Assembly (NCBI GenBank): GCA_026008535.1
Contig: BRKX01000007.1
Span: 51,821,001-51,885,000, forward strand
DNA length: 64,000 nt
Direction of reading: 5' to 3'
Source: Perilla frutescens
Lineage: Eukaryota > Streptophyta > Magnoliopsida > Lamiales > Lamiaceae
Position 1 is the stretch's first letter. Every line of letters starts with the position of its first letter. The position numbers and the translations under genes were made by a program. Shown here piece after piece: positions 22,894 through 35,000 of the stretch. The notes beneath the pieces are model-generated. The model was not told where the DNA came from and did not search any database. It saw only the letters and a list, made by a program, of their open reading frames with translations.

Positions 22894-23976
22894 TCAACTT
22901 CGGTTGGTCGTGGTTTAATCCAAATTGGTGTGTGATACAGTAGGGGCAAGAGTATCGATCATTTAAAAAAAAGAGCAGAAAATTTGAAAAAAATAAAAGA
23001 AAAGAGCAGAAAATTCAAAAAAAAGAGAGAATTTGATCGAGCCCTATTGTGTTACCGTGATATTGTTTAAGTTTCGTGAGTTTGCTTATTCTTGTTGATC
23101 TTTGTTGGTTTTGGGTAGCTAGTAATTTTGTTACTTCGTGTCGTGTAGCATTTTGCCGTTCTTCGTCGTATAGCGATTGGGGACGCCATCTTGCATTGTT
23201 AGGTGTCCATATTTTCGTCCATAGTAGGAATTATATAAAGGGGGGAGTCGTTTTTGGTGTTTCCTAGTTGGTTTGAGTTTGTTTGGTAGTTTCCTAGTTT
23301 GTGTGGTTTCTGTTTCCTTGTTGGATTATTGCTCTTGTTTTGGAACAATAATTATCCAAAAGTCATCCAACTTCCATTCTACAATTTCCAGCACCCTTTT
23401 TACACGCCACCAACCCTCTATCCGACCCACACATACACGTCCCTATCCTCTAGCCGACTCCATACACTATCCGTCGGTTTTCTGCAGATTTTACTTCCGA
23501 ACTCCGATTTTCGTCCATAATACCATTCCGGACACGGAACGATGAGCCGAATCAAAATCACAGATTTGCGATGACATATGTGTACTTTTGGCCAAATTCG
23601 GACATCTTCAAAGTGAAATTGTCCGGTGAATATTTTTCAATTTTGTCGTTTCTTCCAATTTTCTGTCCTTTCCACCCCTATAGCCAAGACAACCACTTTC
23701 CAGCCATATTCCCACACCCTAGTCGTGGTTTACCTAAATTTGCAGCAACTTTGTGGCATTTTCTCTACTCGAGCATTCTTGGAGTCAAGTTCGAGCTCTT
23801 GACTAGAGTTGGAGGAGCTAACCGCAGCTCTATCGGAACATCAGAGACAATAGGAATTCCAACATCTATGGTGTATAGAAAATTGAGTGATAAACACGAG
23901 AGAAAAAAAAAAGTGAGGTCCTATTTACCTTTTTGCTTTCTTCTGGTTTTGTTTTGTTTTGCAGGTCTACACGATA
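22894..23976 (+). other. Element I leader
   Basis: Untranslated leader with A-rich runs (22960-23030). It ends with a T-rich tract and TTTTGCAG (AG at 23963-23964), 12 bases before the gag ATG, the same arrangement as in B and E2. Open frames here lack recognisable domains. Confidence 0.55.
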
Positions 23977-25352
23977 ATGCCTGGAGACAGAAATAATAAG
24001 AAGACTGATAAGTCATCGGCTGCACTGAACACTCCTTCAGATGTATCCTCATCGGATCAATGGGATGCCCAGTTCCATTACAAAGCCATGTCTCAGTATT
24101 TTGAGAGACGCAGTCAGTTATTGGAGGACAAGCTAGAAGATTTGTTAACCAAGGTATTGGCGCAGCTTGAGCTTATCAATGCTCGACCTCCCTTACCACC
24201 AGCAGTGCAAGGCCAGCTAGTCCAGAACGAGGCAGCACCTCATCATGTGGAGGTCCCGACAGATGAGACCTATGTGTATGCAGAGCCTGCTCGAGCAAAG
24301 GCCCGAGCCAATGCTAGGGTGCAGCAACCTGTGCAATGTCGCCAACCGCCGGTACAGGAGGGCTATCACGATTATTGTGATGCAAAAGATGACTATGGTG
24401 ACTTTGCAGTGGAGTTAGAGGCCGGGTTCGAGCCTTATCAGAGGCATGATCGACCCCGATAGCCTTATAGGTGTGCAGCCCGCGCTTATCCACCTTTCCA
24501 GCCTAGACGTGCCGATCCTGACAGTTTGTTAAACAACATCAAAACAAGCGTACCGGCATTTGAGAGACTACATGATCCCGACCTATACCTCAACTGGGAG
24601 AGGAAGGTCAATAAGATTTTTGAGTGCTATGACTTTCCAGAGGTGAAGAAAGTGCAACTGGCTTCGATGGAGTTCACGGGGTATGTAGCTAGTTGGTGGG
24701 AGAACATCCAGAACTACCGCCGTCGAGACAGATACCCACCTGTCGACTCATGGCAGGAAATAAAAGATGTGATGAGGGGCTCCTTTATTCTTGTTAACTA
24801 TGAACGGGAATTGGAGCGCCGACTTAGCCAGATTCGCCAAGGTACTCGCACAATTGAGGAGTACTATAAGGAGTTAGAGACTGCAATGAACTGAGTTAGC
24901 AAAGAAGAGACACTTGTAGCTACAATCAACCGGTACATCGAAGGCATGCACCCAGACATTGCCTGTGAAGTCGAGCTCAAGGACTTCACCAGTATTGAGG
25001 CCATGATTCACTATGCCTCGATAGTCGAGCATAGCTTAAAGAGGGACGCCGACGTTCCTCTCATTCTGTACCAGTGAGGACACCATGGGTTCAAGCTGAG
25101 TCTTCTATGCCTAGGACAGCCCCTACACATCCTCAAGGCCAGACATCACAGCCCGCTCGCTGCTATGAGCAGACAGCTCCACAGCCTACCCGCAGACCTG
25201 AGCACAGTTCATCTGCATCAAACTGGAACAATCAGAGCCACCTGGTACAGCCGAATCAGCCACAGGATAGCACACTAGGAAGGGCACGTGACGTGCAATG
25301 TCACAAGTGCCGAAGATGGGGACACTTTCAAGCTCAGTGTCCGAATAGGTGA
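23977..25352 (+). pseudogene. Element I gag
   Basis: It begins at ATG 23977 (MPGDRNNKK). Order: N-terminal coiled coil (YFERRSQLLEDKLEDLL), capsid region with NNIKTSVPAFERLHDPDLYLNWERK-type block and ASWWE, the IEEYYKELE and IEGMHPDIA blocks, then the zinc knuckle CHKCRRWGHFQAQC near 25300. Stops occur at about 24460, 24892, 25075 and 25350, partly with frame changes. Gag forms the particle that packages the element RNA; this copy is dead. Confidence 0.88.
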
Positions 25353-28300
25353 GTTCTTTTCCTTTCTGAGCAGAATGAGCTGGAATCAGCAAGTGAGGAG
25401 GAACTCGATGAAGTTAAGATAGTAGGGGATGATCCACAGTCCCGAGATGGTCCATCAGTGGATGAAATTGATGATGAGAAGCCGGATCCAGCCCATGTCA
25501 GCTTTGTTTTGATTCGAGCACTAAGCCTGATTCGGAGGAGGATCATAATGACCAGCGCGAGAACATCTTCTACACGCGTTGCTCGATCCGAGACAACATA
25601 TGCTCACTCATCATCGATAGTGGCAGTGTTGTGAATGCGATCAGCCAGTATGCAGTGGGAAAACTGAACCTGGTTCCACAGAAGCACCCCAAGTCATACC
25701 GCTTGCAGTGGCTGACTGACCGAGGAGAAATCCGTGTAGGATATCAGGTAAGTGTTACTTTCTCTATTGGTCATTTTGTTGATACCGTGCTTTGTGATGT
25801 CATCCCTACGGAGGCATCACATATTCTGCTTGGTTGTCCGTGGCAATTTAACAGGAAAGCTATTCATGACAAATTTGCCAACACGTACACAGTGACCCAA
25901 GATGGACGGACCACCCAATTATGGCCATTGACACCCAAGGATGTCAATGAAGATCAAAGGAGAATGCAGGAGAAGTTTAAGGAGGAGAAGGAGAAGGAGA
26001 AACGGATCGAGAGCAAGTTTCCAGTTCCAGCTAGCCAATCAACGGCTGACCCCAAGACCTCTAAGGGGACGGCGTCAGCTTCCAAGTGGGCCACCAAGGC
26101 TACCCATTTGGCCACCTCGTCGCTATCTAGTGCTGACAATTCCGATCCTGTACACCGGAATTTATTTATTAGTGGAAAGGGGGTTCAAAAAACAATCAAA
26201 GCTGGTAAGCCTATCGTTCTAGTTAATTTTAAGGCTTTTGATACTCCTGATGTTGTTGTTCCTTCTATTTTGCAGCCGTTGATGGAGGAGTTCTAGGATG
26301 TGTTTTCTGAGGAGATTCCGAGTGGTCTCCTGCCAATTCGAGGAATTGAGCACCAGATCGACTTCCAGCCGGGATCAGTCCTACCAAACAGGCCAGCATA
26401 CCGTACTAGTCCCAAGGAGACTAAGGAGATTGACCGTCAGGTCAAGGATTTGCTGGAGAAGAAGCAGATCAGAGAGAGCCTGTCGCTCTGTGTTGTGCCT
26501 GTGATACTCGTACCCAAGAAGAACAACGAGTGGCGTATGTGCATGGACTGTCGGGCCATAAACAAAATAATGATAAAGTATCGCTTCCCTATTCCCCATT
26601 TGGATGATATGTTGGATGAGTTGTCTGGAGCATCTATTTTCTCTAAAATTGATTTACATTCTGGATATTTTCAAGTCCGTATGAGTGAGGGGGATGCATG
26701 AAAGACTGCGTTCAAGACGAAGCATGGATTGTACGAATGGCTTGTCATGCCATTTGGGCTTACCAATGCCCCTAGTACGTTCATGTGTCTCATGAACCAC
26801 GTCTTGAGGGATGTGATTGGGAAGTATGTGGTTGTATATTTTGATGACATCCTCATTTACAGTATTTGCATTTCTGAGCATGTTAGACATCTTAGGCGAG
26901 TTTTTAAATTGCTGCGTGATGCGAAGTTGTATGCCAATTTGTCTAAATGTACTTTTTGCATGAATGAGATCATCTTTCTTGGTTTTGTGGTGAGTAGTAG
27001 AGGAGTTGAGGTAGACAGATCGAAGGTTAAGGCCATCGAGGAGTGGTCCACGTCTAAGACCTGTGCAGAGGTTCGGTCCTTTCATGGGTTGGCTGGATTT
27101 TATCACCGTTTTGTACGGGATTTTTCCACTATAGCCGCCCCTTTGACCGAACTGAGCAAGAAAGATAGAAAGTTTGAGTGAGGCAAAGCCCAAGAGCATG
27201 CTTTTACATTGTTGAAGTCTAAATTATGTAATGCTCCTGTTTTGGTTTTGCCTGACTTTAACAAGATGTTTGAGATTGAGTGCGATACCTCTGGCATAGG
27301 CATTAGCGCTGTGTTGATAAAGGAAAGGAAGCCAGTCGCGTTTTTCAGTGAGAAGCTCAATGGTGCAGCTTTGAGATATTCTACCTATGACAAGGAGCTG
27401 TATGCATTGAAGAGGTCTTTGGAGACTTGGCAACATTACCTGCGACCGAAAGAGTTCGTGATTCACACTGATCATGAGTCCCTGAAACACCTGAAGGGAC
27501 AGCAAAGTTTGAATGTGCATCATGCCAGATGGGTGGAGTTCATCGAATCCTTCCCATATGTGATCAAGTACAAGAAGGGAGAAGGGAATGTGGTTGCCGA
27601 TGCACTTTCCCCAAGGTACGCGCTTGTTTCTGTTTTACACACACAATGTTTGGGTTTTGAGCACATTAAGAGTTTTTATGCATCTGATCCTTTCTTTGGT
27701 CCCATATTCGAGTCTTGTGTTGGAAAGTCTAGGGCCATTGATCCGTTCTACATTGCTGATGGATTTTTGTTTAAAGATGCTAAACTGTGTGTACCTGATT
27801 GTTCTATGCGGGAGTCGTTCATATTAGAGTCGCATGCAGGGGGTCTCATGGGTCATTTTGGTGTTAACAAAACATCGAGTCTCTTGCATGAGCATTTCTA
27901 TTGGCCTCGCATGAAATGTGATGTAGAGAGAGTATGTGCTAGGTGCATAACTTGTAGAAAGGCTAAATCCACATCGAGTCCGTTTGGTTTATACACGCCA
28001 TTGTCGGTGCCTACTTCATCTTGGGTCGACATTTTCATGGACTTTATTTTGGGTTTGCCTAGGTCTAAAACTGGTAAAGACTCTATTTTTGTAGTTGTAG
28101 TTTTTTTTTCTAAAATGTCTCATTTTATTACCTGCAAAAAGACTGATGATGATGTAAACATTGCTAATCTTTTCTTTCGTGAGGTCGTCCGTTTGCATGG
28201 TCTCCCTAGAACCATTGTGTCTGATAGGGATTCAAAGTTTTTGGGGCATTTTTGGAGAGTCTTGTGGGGAAAGTTGGGTACGAAGATTCTGTTTTCTACT

Positions 28301-28919
28301 GCATGTCATCTGCAGACGGATGGTTAAACTGAGATAGTCAATAGGACGCTTGGTACTTTACTTCATGCATTAGTTAAGAATAATTTGAAATCGTGGGAAG
28401 AATGTTTGCCTTTTGCTGAGTTTGCTTATAATAGAGTTGTGCATTCTTCTATGAATATGTCGCCTTTTGAGGTTGTGTATGGTTTTAATCCGTTGACTCC
28501 AACGGATCTGTTACCTTTGCCTATTGACCATTTCTCGAGTGTGCAAGGTGTTCGAAGAGCTGAATAGGTACGAGAGATGCATGAGAAGGTGAAGGTGAGG
28601 ATTGAGCTCCAAGGCGTGCGGAACGCTAACAAGGCGAACTCGCATCGCAAGCAAGTGCTTTTCAAGCCCGGTGATAAAGTTTGGGTCCATTTCAACCCGG
28701 GGCGTTTTCCTAACCTGAGGAAATCAAAGCTCATGCCCCATGGTGACGGTCCATTTACTGTGGTCACCAAAGTCAATGACGATGCTTACCGACTCAACTT
28801 ACCTGGTGAGTATAAATGTTCTCCTACGTTTAATGTTTCTGATCTCTCTCATTTTCCTGTAGATACTTTTGATGAAGAGGACCCGAATTCGAGGTTGAAT
28901 TCTTTTGAGGAAGGGGGAA
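25353..28919 (+). pseudogene. Element I pol (protease, RT, RNase H, integrase)
   Basis: The protease has IIDSGSV (about 25611). The reverse transcriptase has CVVPVILVPKK and VVYFDDILIYS (about 26830-26865). RNase H has ECDTSG and TDHESLKHLKG (about 27467-27500). Integrase has HAGGLMGHFGVNKT and C-x2-C (about 27830-27960), SDRDSKF (about 28220) and the C-terminal block KPGDKVWVHFNPGRFPNL. Stops lie near 26294, 26699, 27179, 28325 and 28565. The usual VVVDRFSKM reads VVVVFFSKM here. The final codons FEEGGMM cross the polypurine tract and stop in the LTR. Confidence 0.92.
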
Positions 28920-30011
28920 TGATGAGTCCGAACTGAGCCTTGACGAACTAAATCCGGAATTGCAGTTGCGTGGTCCAGTGACGCGACTTAGAGCCAAGAA
29001 GCTGCAAGGTTGTCTTCAGTGTTTTGTTGGAAAGAAGCTCGAGGAAGAGGTAATTGCTCGAAGTAGCCCCAAGCTGATTACTATGCTTGCAATACAAGAT
29101 GAAGCCTTGGAGGATTGAATCATATCTTAATCATATTTTATTTTTAACGGATTTTTAGTCATTTTTATTTAATTAGACTATTTTTCCAGCTAAGCCCAAT
29201 TTTACTGTTAGGCGAATTGGGCCTTTAGTTATTTATTTTTATTTTATATTCGAAGTTATTAAGCTCATTTACTTAATAATCCGTTTTCCCTTACGTTAGT
29301 ATTTATGAATCTTTCAAACGCTGTATTAGGGCAGACTGGAATTGATTTTGAATACAGCTTTACGCTTCTTCCTGTCTCAACAAACAACGTAGTTCTTGGT
29401 AGGGTTTGTGAATTGGCGCCTACAAACTCGAAATCAAAAGATTCGTTCATGCATCCAGTAGTGTACGGGTTAATCTGCCACGAAGGTCTACTCCATATTC
29501 GCGTTTCGGATTCTCCTAGATCTGGGGTTCGATTCGGGTAAGCTTCTTCTATCTTTTCTTGTTTTCGTCGTTTCCACCACCACCACCACGCATCCATAAC
29601 ACCTACACCATCACCAAAATTGTACTCATCATCATCCATATCAAGAATCGAAAGTTTCCATCATTCCGAGCCTTAAAACGATCAAAACTTACCACCGATC
29701 CATCTCCCAGAATACATGTTCGAATTGACTGATTTTTGGATATGTTGTTTCTGCTATATATTTATGCATTTTCCTAAAATTTTAGCATAATCCGACTTCG
29801 TTTGCTAGGTCAATTAATTAGATCAAAAATTAGGGTTCTTCGGGTCGAAATTGGGGATTTTGTGATATCTTGGTGTTTAGTTCGAAATTTACTTTGAGAT
29901 CAGTTTATTTGGGTTATTTATTTGTTAGTGTTCAGTTTGTTGTTGTGTTGAATCACTTCTTTAGTTGGCGTTGTTCTTTCCCTGGCTTCCGCGTACGTAT
30001 TGGTCACATCA
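28920..30011 (+). repeat. 3' LTR of element I
   Basis: 1092 bp, starting TGATGAGTCC right after GAAGGGGGAA and ending GGTCACATCA. Within its first 100 bp a second frame encodes GPVTRLRAKKLQ, the conserved polyprotein tail, one base out of register with pol. Its last 133 bp match the 5' stub. Confidence 0.92.
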
Positions 30012-30253
30012 CATCATGAGGTGTCCCAGTTATATAGTCTCATTATTATAAGTATTATTAATTTTCTTAGTAATGTACAAATAAACCCTTGTTGAATCTT
30101 GAAAATTAAAAAAAATAACAACTTAAAAGTTGAAAGTCATAAATATTCAATGAGGATATTATTGGAAGTTTAGTTTTAATATCTTATTTTCATAAATATT
30201 TTTAATCTACGCGCGAGGAGAAATGTGACTATATAATTGGGACGGAGTGAGTA
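30012..30253. mobile_element. Stowaway-like MITE
   Basis: Right end GACTATATAATTGGGACGGAGTGAGTA-type terminus (30227-30253) is complementary, with mismatches, to the left end GTGTCCCAGTTATATAGTC (about 30021-30039). GGGACGGAG is the usual Stowaway/mariner terminal motif. About 240 bp, AT-rich, non-coding. Element I joins it at its left tip. Confidence 0.7.
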
Positions 30254-31762
30254 TATAATTATATCTTTATATTTTAATACCCAACTGATCAAAGGGCATA
30301 ATTGTGATTTACAGTAATTTGAAATTTATATTGTATTTATCAAATATGTACTTGTTCAGTCATAATCTTTTTTATATTGAATAATTTTATAAATTTTGAT
30401 TGATAAATTTATGCCTACAAAATTATTACAATTAGAAGCATTTACAAAAAAAAATTAGAATGTTGAAAATATCATGAAAATTAGTGAACGCGTATATTTT
30501 TATTTGTTGGATACATTTTTTCAAAATCAACTATGTTTATGTAGACAATAATGGAAAAAATTTCAAAATACTGGTGAAAAAAATTAGACAATTATGCGGC
30601 TGCTTTTGGTGGGAAGGCGTTTTATCTTTTCAACACCTTCGTCTTTGTGTGTGTGTTTTTATTGATTTTTTCTTTTATGACGTCATATATATGCAATAAG
30701 CTTGAAGCGACATATTAATTTCGACATTCATGGCCGGATTAGGAAGTGTGATACTTGCGAAAGAGAAAAAATAGTATTAGCAACTATAATTTTTCTTTTT
30801 ATATTTAACTCGATAAAGATGTAGAAATGAAAAAACTCTTAAATTGATTGCAAATAATAAGATAATACCGAAATGACCTGTTAGAGGAAACCATTTGTTT
30901 TCAAACAATGCCTGCAGTAGTCCAATATGATTTTGAAATTCAAATTTTGAGCTACTGAAAATTTAACATTTCAGAAAATGAATAAAAGTTTTTTCAAAAT
31001 TGTTCTTTAGTTTTAGAAGTGGCACAACACTTCTGAAAAGTTTGCCAGGTGCCGAAATTCCTTTATCGAAACCACAAGACATTATTTCATTTATTTATTT
31101 ATGCTTGTGCGTGCATGTGTCTGCATGAAATTGGTAATTTTGGGCAGGATAATTTGGTTTTGGGCGGGAATTAAACAGTGGCAGACTTTGTTACTTTAGT
31201 ATAATAGATAGATTTTACTTTTAATGCGGCAATGATATAACAACAAAATACCTAAAAATGAAGAAGTATGATTAGAGATGCTATAAAGAAAAAAAAAAAC
31301 TAACAAAAAAAGGCATGATTAAAGTACACTGATGCAGTTAGGTTACTGCTCAAGAAGGTTTATTTTGAATTTTGATTATGATGATGATCTTGTTCAAGAA
31401 AGGGGGTGTGAGATTGTAATGATAAAATTCTAGATTATGTTGATGATTTAGATGGGATTTCGGTTCTTGCAGTTGATTGACTCTTCCATTACTGTGGCCG
31501 CTGTGGAGAAGGCATCATCGTTGACGGCGTCTTTACATGAATTTAAAATCGCATGCATCGTACTAATTTCGCCCGAAAATCTTGAGGTTACTATAATTGC
31601 ATAAAAAGTAATAAGTTGTGATTTAATTGTTAACTTTTAAATGTTAAGTTGAGAGCTGACTAGGCCTGCCAGATGATGATGGTGTGTAGAATTTTTTTAA
31701 AATAAAAAATACTCAAATTATCCATGGTTTAACGATGTCGGTTTACTCTTCAATCATTTTAT

Positions 31763-31848
<86 letters not shown>

Positions 31849-32057
31849 TAATTCTACGTTCTCTTCTTTTGCAGTGCCAAAAAAGAGGATTCTTTGGACC
31901 TCAATAAATTCATTTTTTTCTGCAAATTACTTGTTCAAAGTAATGAAATTATAGCTATCTAATTAGGGTCACCAATTCATATAATTGTAGTTCTCCAACG
32001 CTATCCAGTTGGGACAGCATGAAATTACACCCCTCCCAAGGAAAAAATAAGAAATAG
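30254..32057. other. Intergenic region downstream of the auxilin-like gene
   Basis: AT-rich with no convincing gene. It contains a trinucleotide microsatellite (31764-31848). The 3' untranslated region of the minus-strand gene lies at its right edge. Confidence 0.6.
31764..31848. repeat. (AAT)n microsatellite
   Basis: About 28 uninterrupted AAT/TAA trinucleotides. Confidence 0.95.
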
Positions 32058-35000
32058 TCACCTCTCGTCGGAGTTAAACCTGTTCCATGCAGCCTGAGTA
32101 GACAGAGCAACGGCATAGGTTAGATGTAACGAGCAAGACTAGACGAAGAGTGGAAAAAGTAGACATGAATTAGTTTCATGTGTAATCGATCACTGTGGAT
32201 CATCTCATAACTTGAGCAGCTAAAGATATTATTATGTGGAGACCCCTATGTAAACTAGAAACGGTTCGTATTAGTAGCCGACATGCATTTTTCAGTCTTT
32301 ATATAGTGTGTGCACGAGCAAAAAAATTTCATTACTCAGCAGATGATATTCTTCATGACGCCAGCAAGAATTATGTTCTCAAAAGCATAAACAGCAAGAA
32401 ACGATTCTAATTTCAAGGGAAATGAACAAACATACCTTGAGAAGATCAAAAACCTTTTCGCATATGTATTTTTGCTGAACATTAGCTCCTCTTTGTTGCA
32501 CCTTGTCAGGGTGTACACAAAGAGTTGCCTTTCTGTAAGCCTTCTTTACAGCCACAGTTGTAATGATCTCTGTCAAGGAAATAGGCTGCCAACCACTGTC
32601 TGGCCCAAGTATCTGTACAAGACAATGAATCGAGAGAGAGAGAGAGAGAGAACCCTAGTTAATATGCTAACTAAAAACCTAAAGCATAGATAATCATCGA
32701 AAAAGTAAATCAGTGGTGTACTTGGAGCCAATACATACATATTGCAAAGTTGAGAGAAGAGCACGCAAGTTTCCCTCCTTTCCTGAAGCCCACCTTTTAA
32801 TATCAGCATCAAGAGATTCAGCAAATCTCTGCAATAAGACAATATCCTTGTCAACAACACAAATTTAGAAATTAGAACATACACAAGTCTATTCTGCAGG
32901 CAATCATTATGGATCCAAACTTGTGGTAATAGATGTTACATTTCTCTCAGCCTGCTCCTTCTGCGCAAGATGATCCCGCATATTCTTCTCTGCAAGTGCT
33001 TTTGCCTGATAAGACCAGTTGGATGGGAAAAAGGTTAGAAAATGTCTCTAGCTATAGCTGTCAATTAAAAAAAATGGAGAAGGGATTACTGCTCGCTCCA
33101 TTATCCTCTGATGCCTCTCTAGTCTTGCTTTACGCCTTTGTGCTGATTCGCTATTCATTCCAGTCTCCAGTTCCTGCAAGAGAGTTTCACATCAATTTCA
33201 GGAACACAAGTAAACATTACCTTCAGGGAAGAAAACAAAAGGACAATTGATACTCACAGAGGAAGAGAAGCTGTGCTTCAGTACATTATTTCTCGAAGAA
33301 CTAGAAAATCTTTCAGTAGAGTTTCTGTCAGCTGGTGTTCTCAACTCTTCAGAAGTTTTCATAGACATTGCTTTCTCTAGAGCACGCTCACGAGCCTCTG
33401 ATGTGGCTCTTTCGACTGCTGCTCGTTCAGCCCTAAGCTTGGCTTCTGTAGAGGCCTTATCAACTGGTTTCTTCACCACAGAAACCTTTTCAACCTTCTC
33501 CCGAGCTTCTGACACAGCCCTTTGTCGAACTTCACTAGCTGCTCTCTCCACAGCAGCTCTTTCTGCCCTTTCTCGAACTTCAGCAAATGCTCTCTCACGG
33601 GCTTCACGAATTGCCCTTTCCACAGCTATCCTGTCCTTTTCCCGCTCTCTTCCCCTCTTTATGGCTTCTATTCGTTTCTGTTGATCATTGCTCTCAAAGT
33701 TGTGCACACCTTCTTTGGCATCTCTCTCTTCCATAGGTGACATTCCAGGAAGTTTCTCCTTAGCCTTTTCCATGTTCACATCTGTATCTGCAGCTTCAGT
33801 TTTGAAGGGGTTATCCATTTCTTTGGGCTCATCATGTAACTGAGTGTATAATCCTTCACTTAGTTCCTCAGCACATTTTCTTTCATCAGAAATCATTTCA
33901 CCTCTTAGTTCTTCCTTATCAGAGGCTGTGTCCCTCACATTTTCTACACATTCTTCAGATTCCTGAGCAGACAACTCATCTGTATTCTCAAAGCTAGAAG
34001 TTGATAAAGACCCTTCATCACTCTCCATAGTTTGTTCCAACACTCGTTCTACATCAGGGGTAACCAATTCTATTATTCTAATATGAGACCCAAGGACCTC
34101 ATGTATATCTTGACTACTGATTTCAGCAGCATGTTCTTGAGCAGTAGCATGAATATCAGTTGTATTAGATACATCCTCATCTTGTGACAGATTTTCTTCA
34201 GGATCTGCATCCATGACATCAGAAGCTTCGGCTCTGCTATCAGAAACACCTTCATAAGCATCATGCAGTTTGTTTTCCACAAAAATCTCTTCAGAGGCAC
34301 TTCGATGCAAATAGTCAGTTCTAAGCATTTCATCATCCTGCAGATTGAACAATTGTTCTGCCATCTTGTCATTATCAATTGCAGAAACTGCTTCATTAGA
34401 TTCGGGCACATTCTCTTCAGGATTTTTGACAGATTTATGATGTTCTTCCGCTTTTCTGATTGAATCTACATTACAGGGTTCTTGAGTCTCAGCAATAATA
34501 TTGCTAGTCGCATTAGTATGAGCCACATCAAAGATGATGCTAGCCTCACTAGAACTCAAATTAACAGCTTCATCAATATCATCTTCATAAGCAGCCTCCT
34601 GAAACTGGCATTTATTATGATGATCTTCATATCTGTCTGCATCCCTAAGAGTGTTGTCTGTTTTCTCAGCTTCGCTAAAAGTTTCTCTCTTCTGAACATA
34701 GGCGGAATGGTTTGCCTCCAAGATTAAGGTCCTTGAGGCTTCATACTTAGAAGTCCTAACATGTTCCTCTTCAACTTGATTCTGTACAAATTCTTCAGGT
34801 AATTCTGGCTCATCTTTATTAATAGCACAATTTTGTTTGTCATCATTAATTTGTGGTTCATGAGCCTCATCGACTTTATCTGTAAACTCTCCTACAGGGA
34901 AAACATAAGGCTTCCCGTCATTCATTACTTCCAGCAAGACTTCCTTCATCTGCTCTTCATTTCCAAACCATAGGTGGCCCTCTGTCTGCCCTGTCCCACT

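Larger units (their letters stand above)
22738..30011 (+). mobile_element. Element I: CRM-like Ty3/gypsy retrotransposon with truncated 5' LTR
   Basis: The plus-strand order is: 133-bp 5' LTR stub (22738-22870), primer site, leader, gag, pol, polypurine tract, 3' LTR (28920-30011). CATCA precedes the stub (22733-22737) and follows the 3' LTR (30012-30016). The LTR sequence differs from that of B, C, D and E, so it is a separate subfamily. Numerous stops make it inactive. Confidence 0.92.

Noticed and set aside
26654..27199. 181-codon minus-strand frame
   Set aside because: It is antisense to the reverse transcriptase of element I, a shadow of the conserved coding strand.
29265..29639. 124-codon minus-strand frame
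   Set aside because: It is inside the 3' LTR of I, has no domain, and is opposite to the element.
31764..31848. Regular repeat as CRISPR or regulatory array
   Set aside because: Plain trinucleotide microsatellite without spacers, in a plant nuclear genome.
32379..32576. J-domain frame read as a separate small protein
   Set aside because: It is exon 6 of the auxilin-like gene with its splice sites at 32612 and 32436.
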